From: Sphingobacterium hungaricum
Lineage (GTDB): Bacteria > Bacteroidota > Bacteroidia > Sphingobacteriales > Sphingobacteriaceae
Reading direction: 5' to 3'
DNA: 64,000 nt
NCBI RefSeq assembly: GCF_015210005.1
Contig: NZ_MU158698.1
Span: 877,009-941,008 of the forward strand
Made by a program: the position numbers and the translations under genes
Shown here: in pieces, positions 9,354 through 18,873 of the stretch
Layout: each line of letters starts with the position of its first letter
Position numbering within the stretch: position 1 is the stretch's first letter
Notes under the pieces: generated by a model
Databases searched by the model: none
What the model was told of the DNA's origin: nothing
What the model saw: only the letters and a program-made list of their open reading frames with translations

Positions 9354-10931
9354 ATGCAAAAAATCATTTTATTTTTATTCTTGTTTCAATCTTTCGTTGC
9401 GTGTTCCATTGCGCAACAGTCAGAACAAACAAAATATGCTGATTTAATAACAGAAGAATCATCTCGTAAACATTTGGCTATTCTTGCTTCAGATGAATTT
9501 GAAGGAAGAGGAACAGGCCAAAAAGGTGGCGAGAAAACTGTCAATTATATTGCGGAGCAATTTAAATCTTATGGATTGGTTGCGCCTGTGAATGGAAGTT
9601 ACTTTCAGCCAGTTGATTTAATCAAATCTTTATATGTAGCCGAAAAGTTTAGCATCGACAAGCAAAACTTCGTTTATGGTCAAGATTTTTACGTTCAAGG
9701 AGATAATAACTTATCTGATTTTTCAGCTGATGAAATCGTTTTTGTCGGTTACGGAATTCAAGATGCGAAATACAATGATTTGGCAAATATTGATGTCAAA
9801 GGAAAAATCGTTCTTTTGATCAATCAAGGTGAACCAATGGACGCTCAAGGAAATTACCTGATTTCAGGAACAAAACAAGCATCGGAATGGACTACGAATC
9901 GCTTCAAAAGAATCCAAGAATTGAGCAAACTGGAACCAAAATTAATTTTGGCTACAGGCTCACAAGTTGCAGAATTGATCAACAGAGCGAAAGGCAGATT
10001 AATTTCTCCAAGAATTTCATTGGGCAAAGTTGAAGCAGATCGTGTTGCTAAAAGCCCTATCCCTGTTGTAAATATTACAGAAACTGTTGCCAATGCACTT
10101 TTGAAAAATGCGAAAACGACTATCGAAGCTTCTCAAAAACAATTGAGCGCTGAACAAAAGCCAGTTTCTAAAGTCGTGAAGGCAAAATTCGAAGCTCGTT
10201 TGGGTGTTAAGCAAGAGCAATTGCATGATCCAAATGTGTTAGGCCTTTTAGAAGGTTCGGATTTGAAAGATGAGATCGTTATCGTTTCTGGTCATTATGA
10301 TCATGATGGCATCACGCAAGACGGAACAATTTATCCAGGCGCCGATGACAATGGCTCAGGAACTGTCGGTGTGATGGAATTGGCTAAAGCTTTCGCTCAA
10401 GCGAAAAAAGATGGAAACGGTCCAAGAAGAAGTATTTTATTCCTTGCCTTTGCGGCAGAAGAAAAAGGTTTATTAGGTTCTCAATTTTATTCCGAAAACC
10501 CAATATTCCCCTTGGCAAATACGGTTACTTGTCTGAATCTAGACATGATCGGACGGATTGATGATAAACATTTATCTGGAAATCATAATTATATCCACGT
10601 AATTGGTGCAGACAAATTGAGTTCTGAATTAGATCAAGCCGTTAATCAAGCGAATGATACATACACAAAGATGGAATTGGATACGATGTATAATGATCCT
10701 AAAGATCCAATGCGCATCTATTACCGTTCGGATCAATATAATTTCGCAAAAAATGGAATTCCAGTTATTTTCTTCTTTTCAGGTCTTCACCCCCACTACC
10801 ATACACCTGAAGACACGGTTGATAAAATTGATTTTCCAATGATGGTCAAACGCGAAAAACTGGTGTTTTATACCGCTTGGGAAGTTGCGAATCGTGATAA
10901 ACGATTGGCTGTGGACAGCAATAAGAAATAG
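9354..10931 (+). CDS. Secreted M28 family aminopeptidase with PA-like insert
   Basis: A 525-residue exported zinc peptidase. An N-terminal signal segment (MQKIILFLFLFQSFVACSIAQQ) may be cut after the Ala or lipidated at Cys. The central part (~90-270) looks like a protease-associated domain, and the C-terminal catalytic domain shows the M28 di-zinc ligands: GHYDHDG, GADDNGSGT, AEEKGLLGS, NLDMIGR and the late HPHYHTPEDT. An in-frame ATG lies 57 bases upstream within rpiB, but starting at 9354 gives a clean signal peptide. A second M28 enzyme lies at 45413. Likely role: periplasmic or surface peptide degradation. Confidence 0.9.
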   Translation: MQKIILFLFLFQSFVACSIAQQSEQTKYADLITEESSRKHLAILASDEFEGRGTGQKGGEKTVNYIAEQFKSYGLVAPVNGSYFQPVDLIKSLYVAEKFSIDKQNFVYGQDFYVQGDNNLSDFSADEIVFVGYGIQDAKYNDLANIDVKGKIVLLINQGEPMDAQGNYLISGTKQASEWTTNRFKRIQELSKLEPKLILATGSQVAELINRAKGRLISPRISLGKVEADRVAKSPIPVVNITETVANALLKNAKTTIEASQKQLSAEQKPVSKVVKAKFEARLGVKQEQLHDPNVLGLLEGSDLKDEIVIVSGHYDHDGITQDGTIYPGADDNGSGTVGVMELAKAFAQAKKDGNGPRRSILFLAFAAEEKGLLGSQFYSENPIFPLANTVTCLNLDMIGRIDDKHLSGNHNYIHVIGADKLSSELDQAVNQANDTYTKMELDTMYNDPKDPMRIYYRSDQYNFAKNGIPVIFFFSGLHPHYHTPEDTVDKIDFPMMVKREKLVFYTAWEVANRDKRLAVDSNKK

Positions 10932-10963
10932 AATAAAGATTTAAGAGTAAAAAATAAAGAGTC

Positions 10964-11003
10964 AAAAAGGGCCTTTCCATTAGCTGGAAAGGCCCTTTTT
11001 TAT
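10964..11003 (+). terminator. Strong terminator after the M28 peptidase
   Basis: A perfect 16-bp stem (left arm 10964-10979, right arm 10985-11000) with loop TTAGC, GC-rich at GGGCC/GGCCC and ending in a T run. Confidence 0.9.
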
Positions 11004-11051
11004 TGTTGCGTATCGGTCTGAAAATTTATTTTCAAAAAAGTAGATTTTTTC

Positions 11052-11081
11052 TTGCAGAATAAAAACTATAGGCTATATTTG
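11052..11081 (+). promoter_or_regulatory. Promoter of the ABC/GntR operon
   Basis: TTG at 11052-11054, a 19-base spacer, and TATATTTG at 11074-11081: an exact fit to the Bacteroidota TTG-N19-TAnnTTTG promoter. The operator begins on the next base. Confidence 0.8.
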
Positions 11082-11107
11082 TAGTGTATTAATATACTAG
11101 TACACTA
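11082..11107 (+). promoter_or_regulatory. Likely YtrA-type GntR operator
   Basis: Inverted repeat TAGTGTA-N12-TACACTA directly after the -7 element and 11 bases before the first gene. From memory, YtrA-family operators in Bacillus subtilis are AGTGTA-N13-TACACT, so the half-sites match. The repressor candidate is encoded third in this operon (12774-13130), which points to autoregulation by blocking the transcription start. Confidence 0.7.
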
Positions 11108-11118
11108 AAACTATAAGT

Positions 11119-11967
11119 ATGATTGTTATTAAAGATTTATCATTCTATTACCGAAAAGATGTGAATATCTTAGAGAAGATAAGCACCACCCTTAAGCCTG
11201 GACATGTTTACGGCTTGTTAGGATTAAACGGAACCGGAAAAACTACTTTCTTGAAGCTGATAGCTGGCCTGCAATTTCCAAAAATCGGGGACGTAACTGT
11301 GAATAAAGAAATTTCGAAAGAACGAAATGTTTCGTTTCTATTGGATATTTATTTTATTACAGACGAAGTTGAATTGCCTAAGTGGAAAATCAAAACGTTT
11401 GAAGAAGTTTATGGAGCTCTTTATCCAAAATTTGATAGCAAAAAATTCTATGAATTGCTTACGGAACTCCAGGTCAATCCGCAGGAAAATTTAGGAAATC
11501 TTTCGTATGGACAGCAGAAAAAAGTGAATATTGCTTTTGGGCTTTCGACCAATGTATCCACGATACTGATGGATGAACCAACGAATGGATTGGATATCCC
11601 TTCCAAAAGCCAATTCAGAAAATTACTAGCTAAATACACAACCGATGATAAAATTATTGTTATTTCTACTCACCAAACTCGTGATCTGGATCAGCTCATT
11701 GATCAGCTTTTGGTAATCCATAACCGTCAATTAGTTGTCGACGAATCCATCTATGATTTGACTAAAAAAATCAAATTTGAAAATAATGTTGAAAATCTAA
11801 CGGATGCGCTTTACTTCGAAAAAACTATTTCGGGCTTACAAAGCATTACTGAAAACAAGTATCAAGAAGACAGCAAATTAGATATTGAATTATTTTTCAA
11901 CGCCTTGACACAAGACGAAACATTCTTGACAAAATTTAAAACTTTACAGCTACAAAACCATGAATAA
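11119..11967 (+). CDS. ABC transporter ATP-binding protein
   Basis: A 282-residue ABC ATPase. Walker A is GLNGTGKTT (about residues 35-43), the signature is NLSYGQQKK, Walker B is TILMDEPTNGLD, and the switch His is ISTHQTRD. It overlaps the permease-like gene by 8 bases, so the two form one transporter. Together with the adjacent small GntR regulator it resembles Ytr-type ABC operons, known in Firmicutes for response to cell-wall-active agents or acetoin; the substrate here is unknown. Confidence 0.9.
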   Translation: MIVIKDLSFYYRKDVNILEKISTTLKPGHVYGLLGLNGTGKTTFLKLIAGLQFPKIGDVTVNKEISKERNVSFLLDIYFITDEVELPKWKIKTFEEVYGALYPKFDSKKFYELLTELQVNPQENLGNLSYGQQKKVNIAFGLSTNVSTILMDEPTNGLDIPSKSQFRKLLAKYTTDDKIIVISTHQTRDLDQLIDQLLVIHNRQLVVDESIYDLTKKIKFENNVENLTDALYFEKTISGLQSITENKYQEDSKLDIELFFNALTQDETFLTKFKTLQLQNHE

Positions 11968-12772
11968 CACAATAAACGGAACACGGCTGTTGATAAGCCT
12001 TAAAGAATTTTGGGAATTTAATCGTTTGAAATTGATTGCAGTGCCAATTGCAGTTTTAATTTGTTGGTTAATTTATTTCTTGTGGCCCGGAAGAATATTA
12101 AACCTAAGTTTAATACATCCCGAACTATTGGACGATCAAAATTTACCCAACATATTTTTGTATTCGAATGATATTTCAAGCCGAATTATAATTTTGATGC
12201 TAATCCCCCTATTTATTTTTATCTGTTCAAATCCATATTTAAAACAATTAAATAAATCGGTCAGAAGTACGCTAATTCCAATCAGCAAAATCGAGCGGAT
12301 AATTACGTTGTATGTCTACTCTACCCTAATCATACTATTGATCCTACTTGTCTTTTACCTACTGGATACGGCGCTGATTTCTTATGTAAAAAGTAATTAT
12401 TTAGAAAAAGTAAATCAGCTTTATGTAGCGAGCGGTGATTTATATCCAGACCATAGCTATGGGACATATTTTGTCACCGTACCGGGAGAGATGTATTTTA
12501 TTTTTACATTAGTTACTTTGTTGATATTGCCATACTATCATCTGAGCACGCAATTCTTCAAGAAAAACAGCATAATCTGGTCATTACTTTTATATACAGG
12601 AATTATTAGTTTAAGCATCTATTTACTTGTGAAATTCTATGTAAATAGCCGGGTAGTTGTGTATTTCAACCACAATGCGACTACGACTACACTATTAATT
12701 ATTGCGGGTTTAATAGTCTATTATTTTCTGTTAAGTTCGTTTTATTACAAGCTAAAAGAAAAGGAGTTATAA
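11960..12772 (+). CDS. ABC transporter permease-like membrane protein
   Basis: A 270-residue protein with about six strongly hydrophobic segments (for example LIAVPIAVLICWLIYFLW near the N-terminus and IIALYV/ILLILLVFYLL near residue 115-130). No named domain is obvious. Overlap with the ATPase gene and a one-base gap to the GntR gene support its role as the transporter's membrane subunit. It is very AT-rich and poorly conserved in appearance, as is usual for such permeases. Confidence 0.75.
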   Translation: MNNTINGTRLLISLKEFWEFNRLKLIAVPIAVLICWLIYFLWPGRILNLSLIHPELLDDQNLPNIFLYSNDISSRIIILMLIPLFIFICSNPYLKQLNKSVRSTLIPISKIERIITLYVYSTLIILLILLVFYLLDTALISYVKSNYLEKVNQLYVASGDLYPDHSYGTYFVTVPGEMYFIFTLVTLLILPYYHLSTQFFKKNSIIWSLLLYTGIISLSIYLLVKFYVNSRVVVYFNHNATTTTLLIIAGLIVYYFLLSSFYYKLKEKEL

Positions 12773-12773
12773 T

Positions 12774-13130
12774 ATGCAATTTCATTCTGATAAAGCCATA
12801 TACATTCAAATTGCAGACTATGCATTAGAAAAAATAGGCAAAGGCGAATGGAAGCCTGATGATAAAATTCCATCAGTACGCGATTTAGCGTCTGAATTAG
12901 AAGTTAATCCAAATACAGTTATGCGCACGTACGATTTTTTACAACAGCAAGAGATCATTTACAACAAAAGAGGCTTAGGATTTTTTGTTCAAGAAAATGC
13001 AAAAAACATCATCCACACTCAGAAAAAGAAACAATTTATGGAAGTGGAACTTCCTGCCTTTTTTGAATCAATGGATTTATTGGGAATTTCAATCGACGAT
13101 GTGGTACAACATTATAAAAACAAAAAATAA
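12774..13130 (+). CDS. GntR family transcriptional regulator, YtrA type
   Basis: A 118-residue regulator consisting of an N-terminal winged helix-turn-helix (KIPSVRDLASELEVNPNTVMRTYDFLQQQEI) and a short helical C-terminal tail without a large effector domain, as in the YtrA subfamily. It probably represses its own operon through the AGTGTA/TACACT dyad at 11082-11107. Genes of this subfamily are typically next to ABC transporters, as here. The signal it senses cannot be read from the sequence. Confidence 0.9.
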   Translation: MQFHSDKAIYIQIADYALEKIGKGEWKPDDKIPSVRDLASELEVNPNTVMRTYDFLQQQEIIYNKRGLGFFVQENAKNIIHTQKKKQFMEVELPAFFESMDLLGISIDDVVQHYKNKK

Positions 13131-13131
13131 C

Positions 13132-13884
13132 ATGAAAAAGTCTAACATATATTTTAGCATTGCCATTCTAATCATGCTTGCATTTGCTTTTTTTCCACCA
13201 TTATTGGGCAATATTAGAATAAAAGAACGGGATGTTCCTGCAGATTTTCTCTCAGCCTATTGGATAAAAACGTTTGATTACAAAACATCGAGCAAACTAC
13301 CTGACAACATTCAATTTATCCGTGTAGAAGGAAATGAAAACTATGTTCAGCTTAACGTGAACAGATCGGACTCCACAGTTTTGAATTCCCCAAGGCCGGA
13401 TCAATACGAATTTGAGGTTAAAAACGATACACTTATCTTGAAAACTTTTAAGAAGGATATGACCTTCTACATTCAGTCGAAACAAGAAATAAAGTCGGTT
13501 GATATAAGAAACACGTATGCTTATCTTAATGTTCCAAATCAAGATTCACTGATAATTTTGGGTGAAGATAAATCCAAGATCGACATGTCGCATAATGACA
13601 ACGACACTTCTAAATTCTCCAAAATATTTGTCAAACTAAAAAGCGAATCAAGATTATATTTTAGAAATGTAAAATCAGAAAAAATTGATATAGTATTGGA
13701 AAATAGCGTTTTTAATTATGACTCAAAACTAAATGTAGATTCTGTTTCTGTGAATCTAGTTGGAAAAAGCACAGTAAAATCTCAAAATAGCGATGAGGTT
13801 CAACACGTGAAAAACCTCAGGATATCAGGAGACAAAACATACTTTAAAAACGAATTTGCAGGTAATGGTGTGAACGTAAACTAA
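13132..13884 (+). CDS. Membrane-anchored beta-rich protein (adhesin-head-like)
   Basis: A 250-residue protein with one N-terminal membrane segment (IYFSIAILIMLAFAFFPPLL) followed by a beta-strand-rich, extracytoplasmic part with repeated short strands (SRLYFRNVKSEKIDIVLENS, STVKSQNS). It loosely resembles the DUF2807/GIN auto-transporter adhesin head domain; that is inference. A longer in-frame reading from 12985 would overlap the GntR gene, so I take the ATG at 13132, one base after the GntR stop. It is the last gene of the transporter operon; an envelope-stress function is plausible. Confidence 0.7.
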   Translation: MKKSNIYFSIAILIMLAFAFFPPLLGNIRIKERDVPADFLSAYWIKTFDYKTSSKLPDNIQFIRVEGNENYVQLNVNRSDSTVLNSPRPDQYEFEVKNDTLILKTFKKDMTFYIQSKQEIKSVDIRNTYAYLNVPNQDSLIILGEDKSKIDMSHNDNDTSKFSKIFVKLKSESRLYFRNVKSEKIDIVLENSVFNYDSKLNVDSVSVNLVGKSTVKSQNSDEVQHVKNLRISGDKTYFKNEFAGNGVNVN

Positions 13885-13906
13885 TCAGAAAAATAGTTCT
13901 AGTTCA

Positions 13907-13946
13907 AAATCTCTTAAAGAAAATAAATCTTTAAGAGATTTTTTTG
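13907..13946 (+). terminator. Terminator of the ABC/GntR operon
   Basis: A perfect 14-bp stem (AAATCTCTTAAAGA, loop AAATAAA, TCTTTAAGAGATTT) followed by a T run. Confidence 0.85.
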
Positions 13947-14092
13947 CGTTTATGAGTTTTTCAAATCAAAAATTGATTGTAATTTCTTCATTTTAACCAA
14001 ATGTTAATGGGTTGTTAAATATCGGAAAGATAATTAACCGAATCGAATTTTATCAGTATTATTGAATTCAAATCAATAATACCTAGACAATT

Positions 14093-16783
14093 ATGAGAGC
14101 ATGGTTTACCTTCATACTGATCCTGACTAGTTTTCATTTATCATTTGCGCAAGATGGTCCCGGATCAATCAAAGGTAGGATTATTAATCATGAAGACCTT
14201 CCTCTAGAAAAGGCGACAATAAGCATTTTAAACAAACAAGATTCTTCGGTTATTTCTTATGGGATGACAGATTCAAAAGGAGAATTTAATTTCATAAAAA
14301 TCCCTTCCAAAAAACCGTTGATTATTTTTATTACCCACATTGAAGGTTCGTCAATCCACCAAGATTTTGAATTGAATGCTCAGGAAAAGAAGGATTTCGG
14401 CAATATCAAATTATCGATCAACGAGTTGGAGGAAGTATTGGTCAGCAATCCACCACCTGTCCGAATGAACAAAGACACCTTGGAATACAACACGGATTAT
14501 TTCAAGACATTGCCGAACGCAAACGTAGAGGAACTGATTAAGCAACTGCCCGGATTGCAAGTCAATATGGATGGAACAATTTACTACCAAGGGAAAGAAG
14601 TTTCATCAGTGAAAGTGAACGGAAAAGATTTTTTTGCCTCGGACCTCAAAATAGCGACTCGAAATCTGGATGCTTCGTTGGTTAAAACGGTGCAGGTTTA
14701 TCGAGATCGAGGCGAATCGAAGGAGATTGTAGAAAATGAAGAAGATTTACCGGTCACCATTAATTTGAAATTTAAGAAAGATTTTTTGCGTGCTGATTTT
14801 GGGAAAATGTATGCTAGCGGGGGAACTCATGGGCGCTACGAAGCAGGCGCTTTGGTCAATACCTTCCGCGACACTTTGCAGGTAAGTTTAATTGCATTTG
14901 GGAATAATATCAATCGCCAAAGTTTTGAATATAGCGAACTTCAAGAACATGGTGGGCTATCCCGTGCCGAAAGCAATGAATTTCAGAATTTTGGCGGACG
15001 TAATTGGGATGGTTTAGGAAATGATGTGGCAGGAGGAATTAACATAACTAACGATTGGGGAAAAAATACAAAGCTCAATGTGATGTATATGACGAGTTAC
15101 AAAAAAATTAGGAATGAAAGCCAAAGTAATCAAGTTTCATTATTTGATGACGTGAGGCAATTCGCTGAATATGAATCAACAAATAACAGCACCAACTGGT
15201 CACATGATATTACCAGTTTATTCAGACATCGTTTTGACACGACTGCCTTTTTTGAATTTAAACCAAGCGTTTCTCTAAAAAGAAATAACGGTAAAAATTT
15301 CACCGATATTTCGATAGCAAACGATAGTTCCTTAGTTAATTCGACAATTTACGATGGATTCAACTCGGGAAATACAAGTAACTATAATCATGATTTTTTT
15401 ATCGAAAAACAATTCTCTAAAAATCATATTGTTTCCTTCAGGAATAACATCGGCATCAATTCGACAAAAGATCAAAATGAAAATTTGGATAGTACGAGGT
15501 TTTATCTTACAACGCCAAATGAAGTTTTGATTTGGCAAAATCTATCTAACTCAAACTCGAATAATAATCTTTCATTTTCAATAAACTACGGAAATAAATC
15601 AATCGAAAAATTAAATTTTGAGCTTTACCAATCCTATGTTATTAATTCCAGCAAACCTGAAGAAACCATTTTAGTAAATCGGAATAATACGGGTGTCTAT
15701 CGAGCTGTTGATTCAGAAAATAGTTACAAATTTTCATATCAAGACCATATTTCTGGTATTAAGTTTTTCTGGAAACCTATTGATAAATTGTCTGTAAATT
15801 TTGGGACAGCTTATCAAATTAAAAACAACCACTTTGCGTTCAATGCAATTGAGCCAGACAACAAGACGCAGAAAACTTACTGGTTGCCAAATATTTCGAT
15901 AAGGTACGATCGTTTAAATATTTCCTGGTCGAAGGATGTTCGGCCACCGAATACTTACGCTTTCCGATTACAAGATAACACCCTGAGTCCGACTTCCATC
16001 AGGTTAAGATCCGAAATATTTGGCAATGTGTCTGTACAGCAATTCGGAATCAATTACAATAAATACAGCAATAAATACCAAGCTGGATTTTATGCTAACG
16101 GAAATTACAGCGACAAAAGCGTTGGTTACAGAATTTGGAGAGATTTGACAACAGCAAATAGTACGAGTCAAGCATTTCAATCTGGCGAAGTCTATTCTAC
16201 AAATCTTGCCGTTTATTTCCGATATACGGTACTTAACAATAAAACTTGGCAATTGGATGTTTCACAAAATTCGTATGCATACACCCATCAAAATTATTCT
16301 ACAATCAATGATGTAGCCAACCGAACAACTCAGTTTCAAATGAATTTTGATCAGGAATTTTCAATGATGTATAAGAATAAGATTGGCATTTCTCCGAAAT
16401 ATACCTTATCATCAAACAGGAACTTTAATGCGGTGAAGGATAACTCAGATTTTGTGGAAACAAACTATTTATCGCACAATTTAGGTATTGGTTTAAATCT
16501 AATCGACATAAAATCCTTTACTTTAGAGTCAAGCTATTCTCTTCAAAATAAAGCTAGTGGATTGAATGAGCGGGAGAATTTCCATATTTTGAATGCGTCG
16601 TTATACTATAATTTCAAGAACAAATCGCAAATCAAACTGACAGGTTTTGATATCTTAAATCAAAATGTATCCAATCATTGGGGCGTCAGCGGAAACACCA
16701 ATTATTTTTATAACTCCATGACTTTGCAACAATATTTTTTACTTGGTTACGTCTATAAATTCAATATTTTGAAAACAAAATAA
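14093..16783 (+). CDS. Outer-membrane beta-barrel protein, TonB-receptor-like (single)
   Basis: An 896-residue exported protein: signal peptide (cut near SFAQ), a carboxypeptidase-regulatory-like beta-sandwich (about residues 22-110), a plug-like region ([30 protein letters not shown], about 150-180) and a long C-terminal barrel of alternating aromatic strands. This is the 'outer membrane beta-barrel family protein' architecture. It is related to the proteins at 53765 and 57313 but has no adjacent GLPGLI gene. The ligand or cargo is unknown. It is transcribed alone between two terminator-like hairpins. Confidence 0.85.
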   Translation: MRAWFTFILILTSFHLSFAQDGPGSIKGRIINHEDLPLEKATISILNKQDSSVISYGMTDSKGEFNFIKIPSKKPLIIFITHIEGSSIHQDFELNAQEKKDFGNIKLSINELEEVLVSNPPPVRMNKDTLEYNTDYFKTLPNANVEELIKQLPGLQVNMDGTIYYQGKEVSSVKVNGKDFFASDLKIATRNLDASLVKTVQVYRDRGESKEIVENEEDLPVTINLKFKKDFLRADFGKMYASGGTHGRYEAGALVNTFRDTLQVSLIAFGNNINRQSFEYSELQEHGGLSRAESNEFQNFGGRNWDGLGNDVAGGINITNDWGKNTKLNVMYMTSYKKIRNESQSNQVSLFDDVRQFAEYESTNNSTNWSHDITSLFRHRFDTTAFFEFKPSVSLKRNNGKNFTDISIANDSSLVNSTIYDGFNSGNTSNYNHDFFIEKQFSKNHIVSFRNNIGINSTKDQNENLDSTRFYLTTPNEVLIWQNLSNSNSNNNLSFSINYGNKSIEKLNFELYQSYVINSSKPEETILVNRNNTGVYRAVDSENSYKFSYQDHISGIKFFWKPIDKLSVNFGTAYQIKNNHFAFNAIEPDNKTQKTYWLPNISIRYDRLNISWSKDVRPPNTYAFRLQDNTLSPTSIRLRSEIFGNVSVQQFGINYNKYSNKYQAGFYANGNYSDKSVGYRIWRDLTTANSTSQAFQSGEVYSTNLAVYFRYTVLNNKTWQLDVSQNSYAYTHQNYSTINDVANRTTQFQMNFDQEFSMMYKNKIGISPKYTLSSNRNFNAVKDNSDFVETNYLSHNLGIGLNLIDIKSFTLESSYSLQNKASGLNERENFHILNASLYYNFKNKSQIKLTGFDILNQNVSNHWGVSGNTNYFYNSMTLQQYFLLGYVYKFNILKTK

Positions 16784-16810
16784 ACGATAAATTTATTTAT
16801 TGTTTATTTT
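16777..16810 (+). terminator. Possible AT-rich terminator after the barrel gene
   Basis: A 15-bp AT-rich stem (16777-16791 with 16796-16810) with one G.U pair and loop TTTA, overlapping the stop codon. Low stability makes the call uncertain. Confidence 0.4.
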
Positions 16811-16830
16811 TAAGGACTAAGAAAATTGAA

Positions 16831-17760
16831 ATGGCATTTGTAGATTATTATAAAGTTTTAGGTATTGATAAATCCGCATCGCAAGATGACATCAAAAAAG
16901 CATATCGGAAATTGGCGCGGAAATTCCATCCGGATTTAAATCCTAACGACGAGAGTGCGAAACAGCGTTTCCAGGAAATAAATGAAGCCAATGAAGTATT
17001 GACCGACCCTGATAAACGCAAAAAATACGACCAATATGGCGAAAATTGGAAACATGGGGAAGAATATGATCGCCAGCAACAGCAATATCAACAGTCTCGT
17101 GGCCGTTCTTCTAGCTCTGGAAATCCATTTGAAGGTTTCGATTTTGGCGGTGGCGGTGGTTACACAGGCAATTACGACGACGGAAATTTTTCAGATTTCT
17201 TTGAGCAAATGTTCGGAAGCCGTAGAGGTGGCGGAAGGCAAAGCCAATTTCGCGGACAGGATTACAACACAAGCGTAAGCCTAACGCTTCAGCAAGCTTA
17301 TACAACGCATCAGCAAACTTTTAATGTCAACGGGAAAAATATCCGCATTACCATTCCGGCAGGTGTTGAAGACGGGCAAAAAATCAAATTGAAAGGCATG
17401 GGCGCCGAAGGTTCAAATGGCGGACCGAAAGGCGACTTGTATATCCAGTTTGAAATCAAAGCCGACCCAACCTACAAACGTAATGGCAATAATTTATCCA
17501 GATCGGTTGAAGTCGATTTGTATACCGCATTACTCGGAGGTGAAGTTATTGTGGAAACATTATCCGGAAAAATCAAAGTAAAAGTAAAACCTGAAACACA
17601 AAATGGCACCAAAGTACGTTTAAAAGGTAAAGGTTTTCCTGTGTACAAAAAGGATGGTGAGTTTGGTGATTTGATCGTTACGTTGACAATCACAATGCCG
17701 ACTAATCTCACTGATCAAGAAAAGGAATTATTCAAACAATTAGCGGACTTAAGGAAATAA
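16831..17760 (+). CDS. cbpA: DnaJ-type co-chaperone CbpA
   Basis: A 309-residue class-II J protein. The J domain (residues 4-69) has the HPD motif in KFHPDLNP, followed by a Gly/Phe-rich stretch (about 80-140) and the C-terminal substrate-binding domains. The CxxCxGxG zinc fingers of DnaJ are absent, which separates it from DnaJ proper. It stimulates the DnaK ATPase. A CbpM-like modulator starts 3 bases after its stop, so the two are translationally close partners. Confidence 0.92.
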   Translation: MAFVDYYKVLGIDKSASQDDIKKAYRKLARKFHPDLNPNDESAKQRFQEINEANEVLTDPDKRKKYDQYGENWKHGEEYDRQQQQYQQSRGRSSSSGNPFEGFDFGGGGGYTGNYDDGNFSDFFEQMFGSRRGGGRQSQFRGQDYNTSVSLTLQQAYTTHQQTFNVNGKNIRITIPAGVEDGQKIKLKGMGAEGSNGGPKGDLYIQFEIKADPTYKRNGNNLSRSVEVDLYTALLGGEVIVETLSGKIKVKVKPETQNGTKVRLKGKGFPVYKKDGEFGDLIVTLTITMPTNLTDQEKELFKQLADLRK

Positions 17761-17763
17761 GCT

Positions 17764-18057
17764 ATGGCAACGAATTACATTAAAATCCTCGATTATATTC
17801 AAACTACACATATTGAAATCACGTTTATTCAGACCCTCGCTGACAATGGATTGTTGACGCTAATCGTTTTAGAAGATCAGCAATACATTGATGAAGAACA
17901 ATTACCGGATTTAGAGAAGTTTTCTAATTGGCATTATGAGCTGGAAGTGAATCACCAAGGTATTGAGGTCGCTTACCATTTGTTAAAAAAAATTGAGCAA
18001 CTTCAGCAAGAAATTGCTCAATTGAAAATGAAAACTAAATTTATTGAAGAATTATAA
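17764..18057 (+). CDS. cbpM: CbpM-like chaperone modulator
   Basis: A 97-residue protein with a MerR-like helical N-terminal part and a C-terminal amphipathic coiled helix (LLKKIEQLQQEIAQLKMKTK). Its place directly after cbpA, and its size, match CbpM, which binds the J domain of CbpA and inhibits it. Sequence similarity to the E. coli protein looks modest, so the name rests partly on context. Its 3' end overlaps the convergent lipoprotein gene by 6 bases. Confidence 0.75.
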   Translation: MATNYIKILDYIQTTHIEITFIQTLADNGLLTLIVLEDQQYIDEEQLPDLEKFSNWHYELEVNHQGIEVAYHLLKKIEQLQQEIAQLKMKTKFIEEL

Positions 18058-18867
18058 ATCTAAGGTAACTGCAACGTCTTCTTTCCAAAGAATATCTTCT
18101 TTTATGTTGGTGTATTGCACTTCGTAATCACCGGCACAAATTCTATATGCCACATAAGGTCTTTCATTCGGAGATCGTAAATTGAAAACAGCTAACTGCT
18201 TCTGTCCATTGGAAAGTTTTCGATAAATCTTTATCAGGGTATAATCAACAGAACTGACCAGATCCTCGGGAATTTCAACCATAATGCTTCCTTTTTCTTC
18301 TTCGCATCCATCATCGGTTCTATCTGGAAAAAACTTTTTCCCAATGGCTATGTTTTTATCTATTAATTCATTGAAATCTTTCGTTGGAGATTTCTTTGAA
18401 TCATAATACACAAATCCTATATCTCCTTTTTTCGTCGGAAAAACTACATATTGAATAGCATATTTTTTAGTCTCAAAATTCCGATAAAAATAGTTCGTGT
18501 TGTATTTGAGTTGAGGAATTAGCCTTTTGCGATTTAATAGGCTATCCTTTGGTTTGAATAAGACAACGTGATAGTCTGGATCCATCGATGGCATTCCCGA
18601 AAAGTAAAAGTCCACCGTTTTAGGTTCGATGCCAATTTCTTTTAAAACCTTACGGTCTGAAGCATATAATTTATCCATCCGAACTCCCTTTTTTGATTTT
18701 GAATCGTATGGCGAAAAATCGCCATACAGTTCAAAACTAATTTTATCATCTACATTGTGATAAAATTCATCACCCTCAATCATAAAACCTTTAGCAACAT
18801 AGTCATAGCTTGTACAGGAATAACTTAGTAGAGCGGATAAAAATACTATTAATTTACAAATCCTCAT
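18052..18867 (-). CDS. Hypothetical exported lipoprotein in the BlaI operon
   Basis: A 271-residue protein with an N-terminal signal segment ending LLSYSC, a loose lipobox. The mature part has no domain I recognise; a TonB-like or protease motif is not visible. It starts 6 bases after the M56/TonB gene on the same strand, so it is very likely the third gene of the blaI-M56 operon and regulated with it. Function unknown. Confidence 0.7.
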   Translation of the reverse strand: MRICKLIVFLSALLSYSCTSYDYVAKGFMIEGDEFYHNVDDKISFELYGDFSPYDSKSKKGVRMDKLYASDRKVLKEIGIEPKTVDFYFSGMPSMDPDYHVVLFKPKDSLLNRKRLIPQLKYNTNYFYRNFETKKYAIQYVVFPTKKGDIGFVYYDSKKSPTKDFNELIDKNIAIGKKFFPDRTDDGCEEEKGSIMVEIPEDLVSSVDYTLIKIYRKLSNGQKQLAVFNLRSPNERPYVAYRICAGDYEVQYTNIKEDILWKEDVAVTLDL

Positions 18868-18873
18868 GCTTTT

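Noticed and set aside
12985..13131. N-terminal extension of the beta-rich protein gene
   Set aside because: It would overlap the GntR gene by ~145 bases; the ATG at 13132 gives a membrane anchor at the N-terminus.
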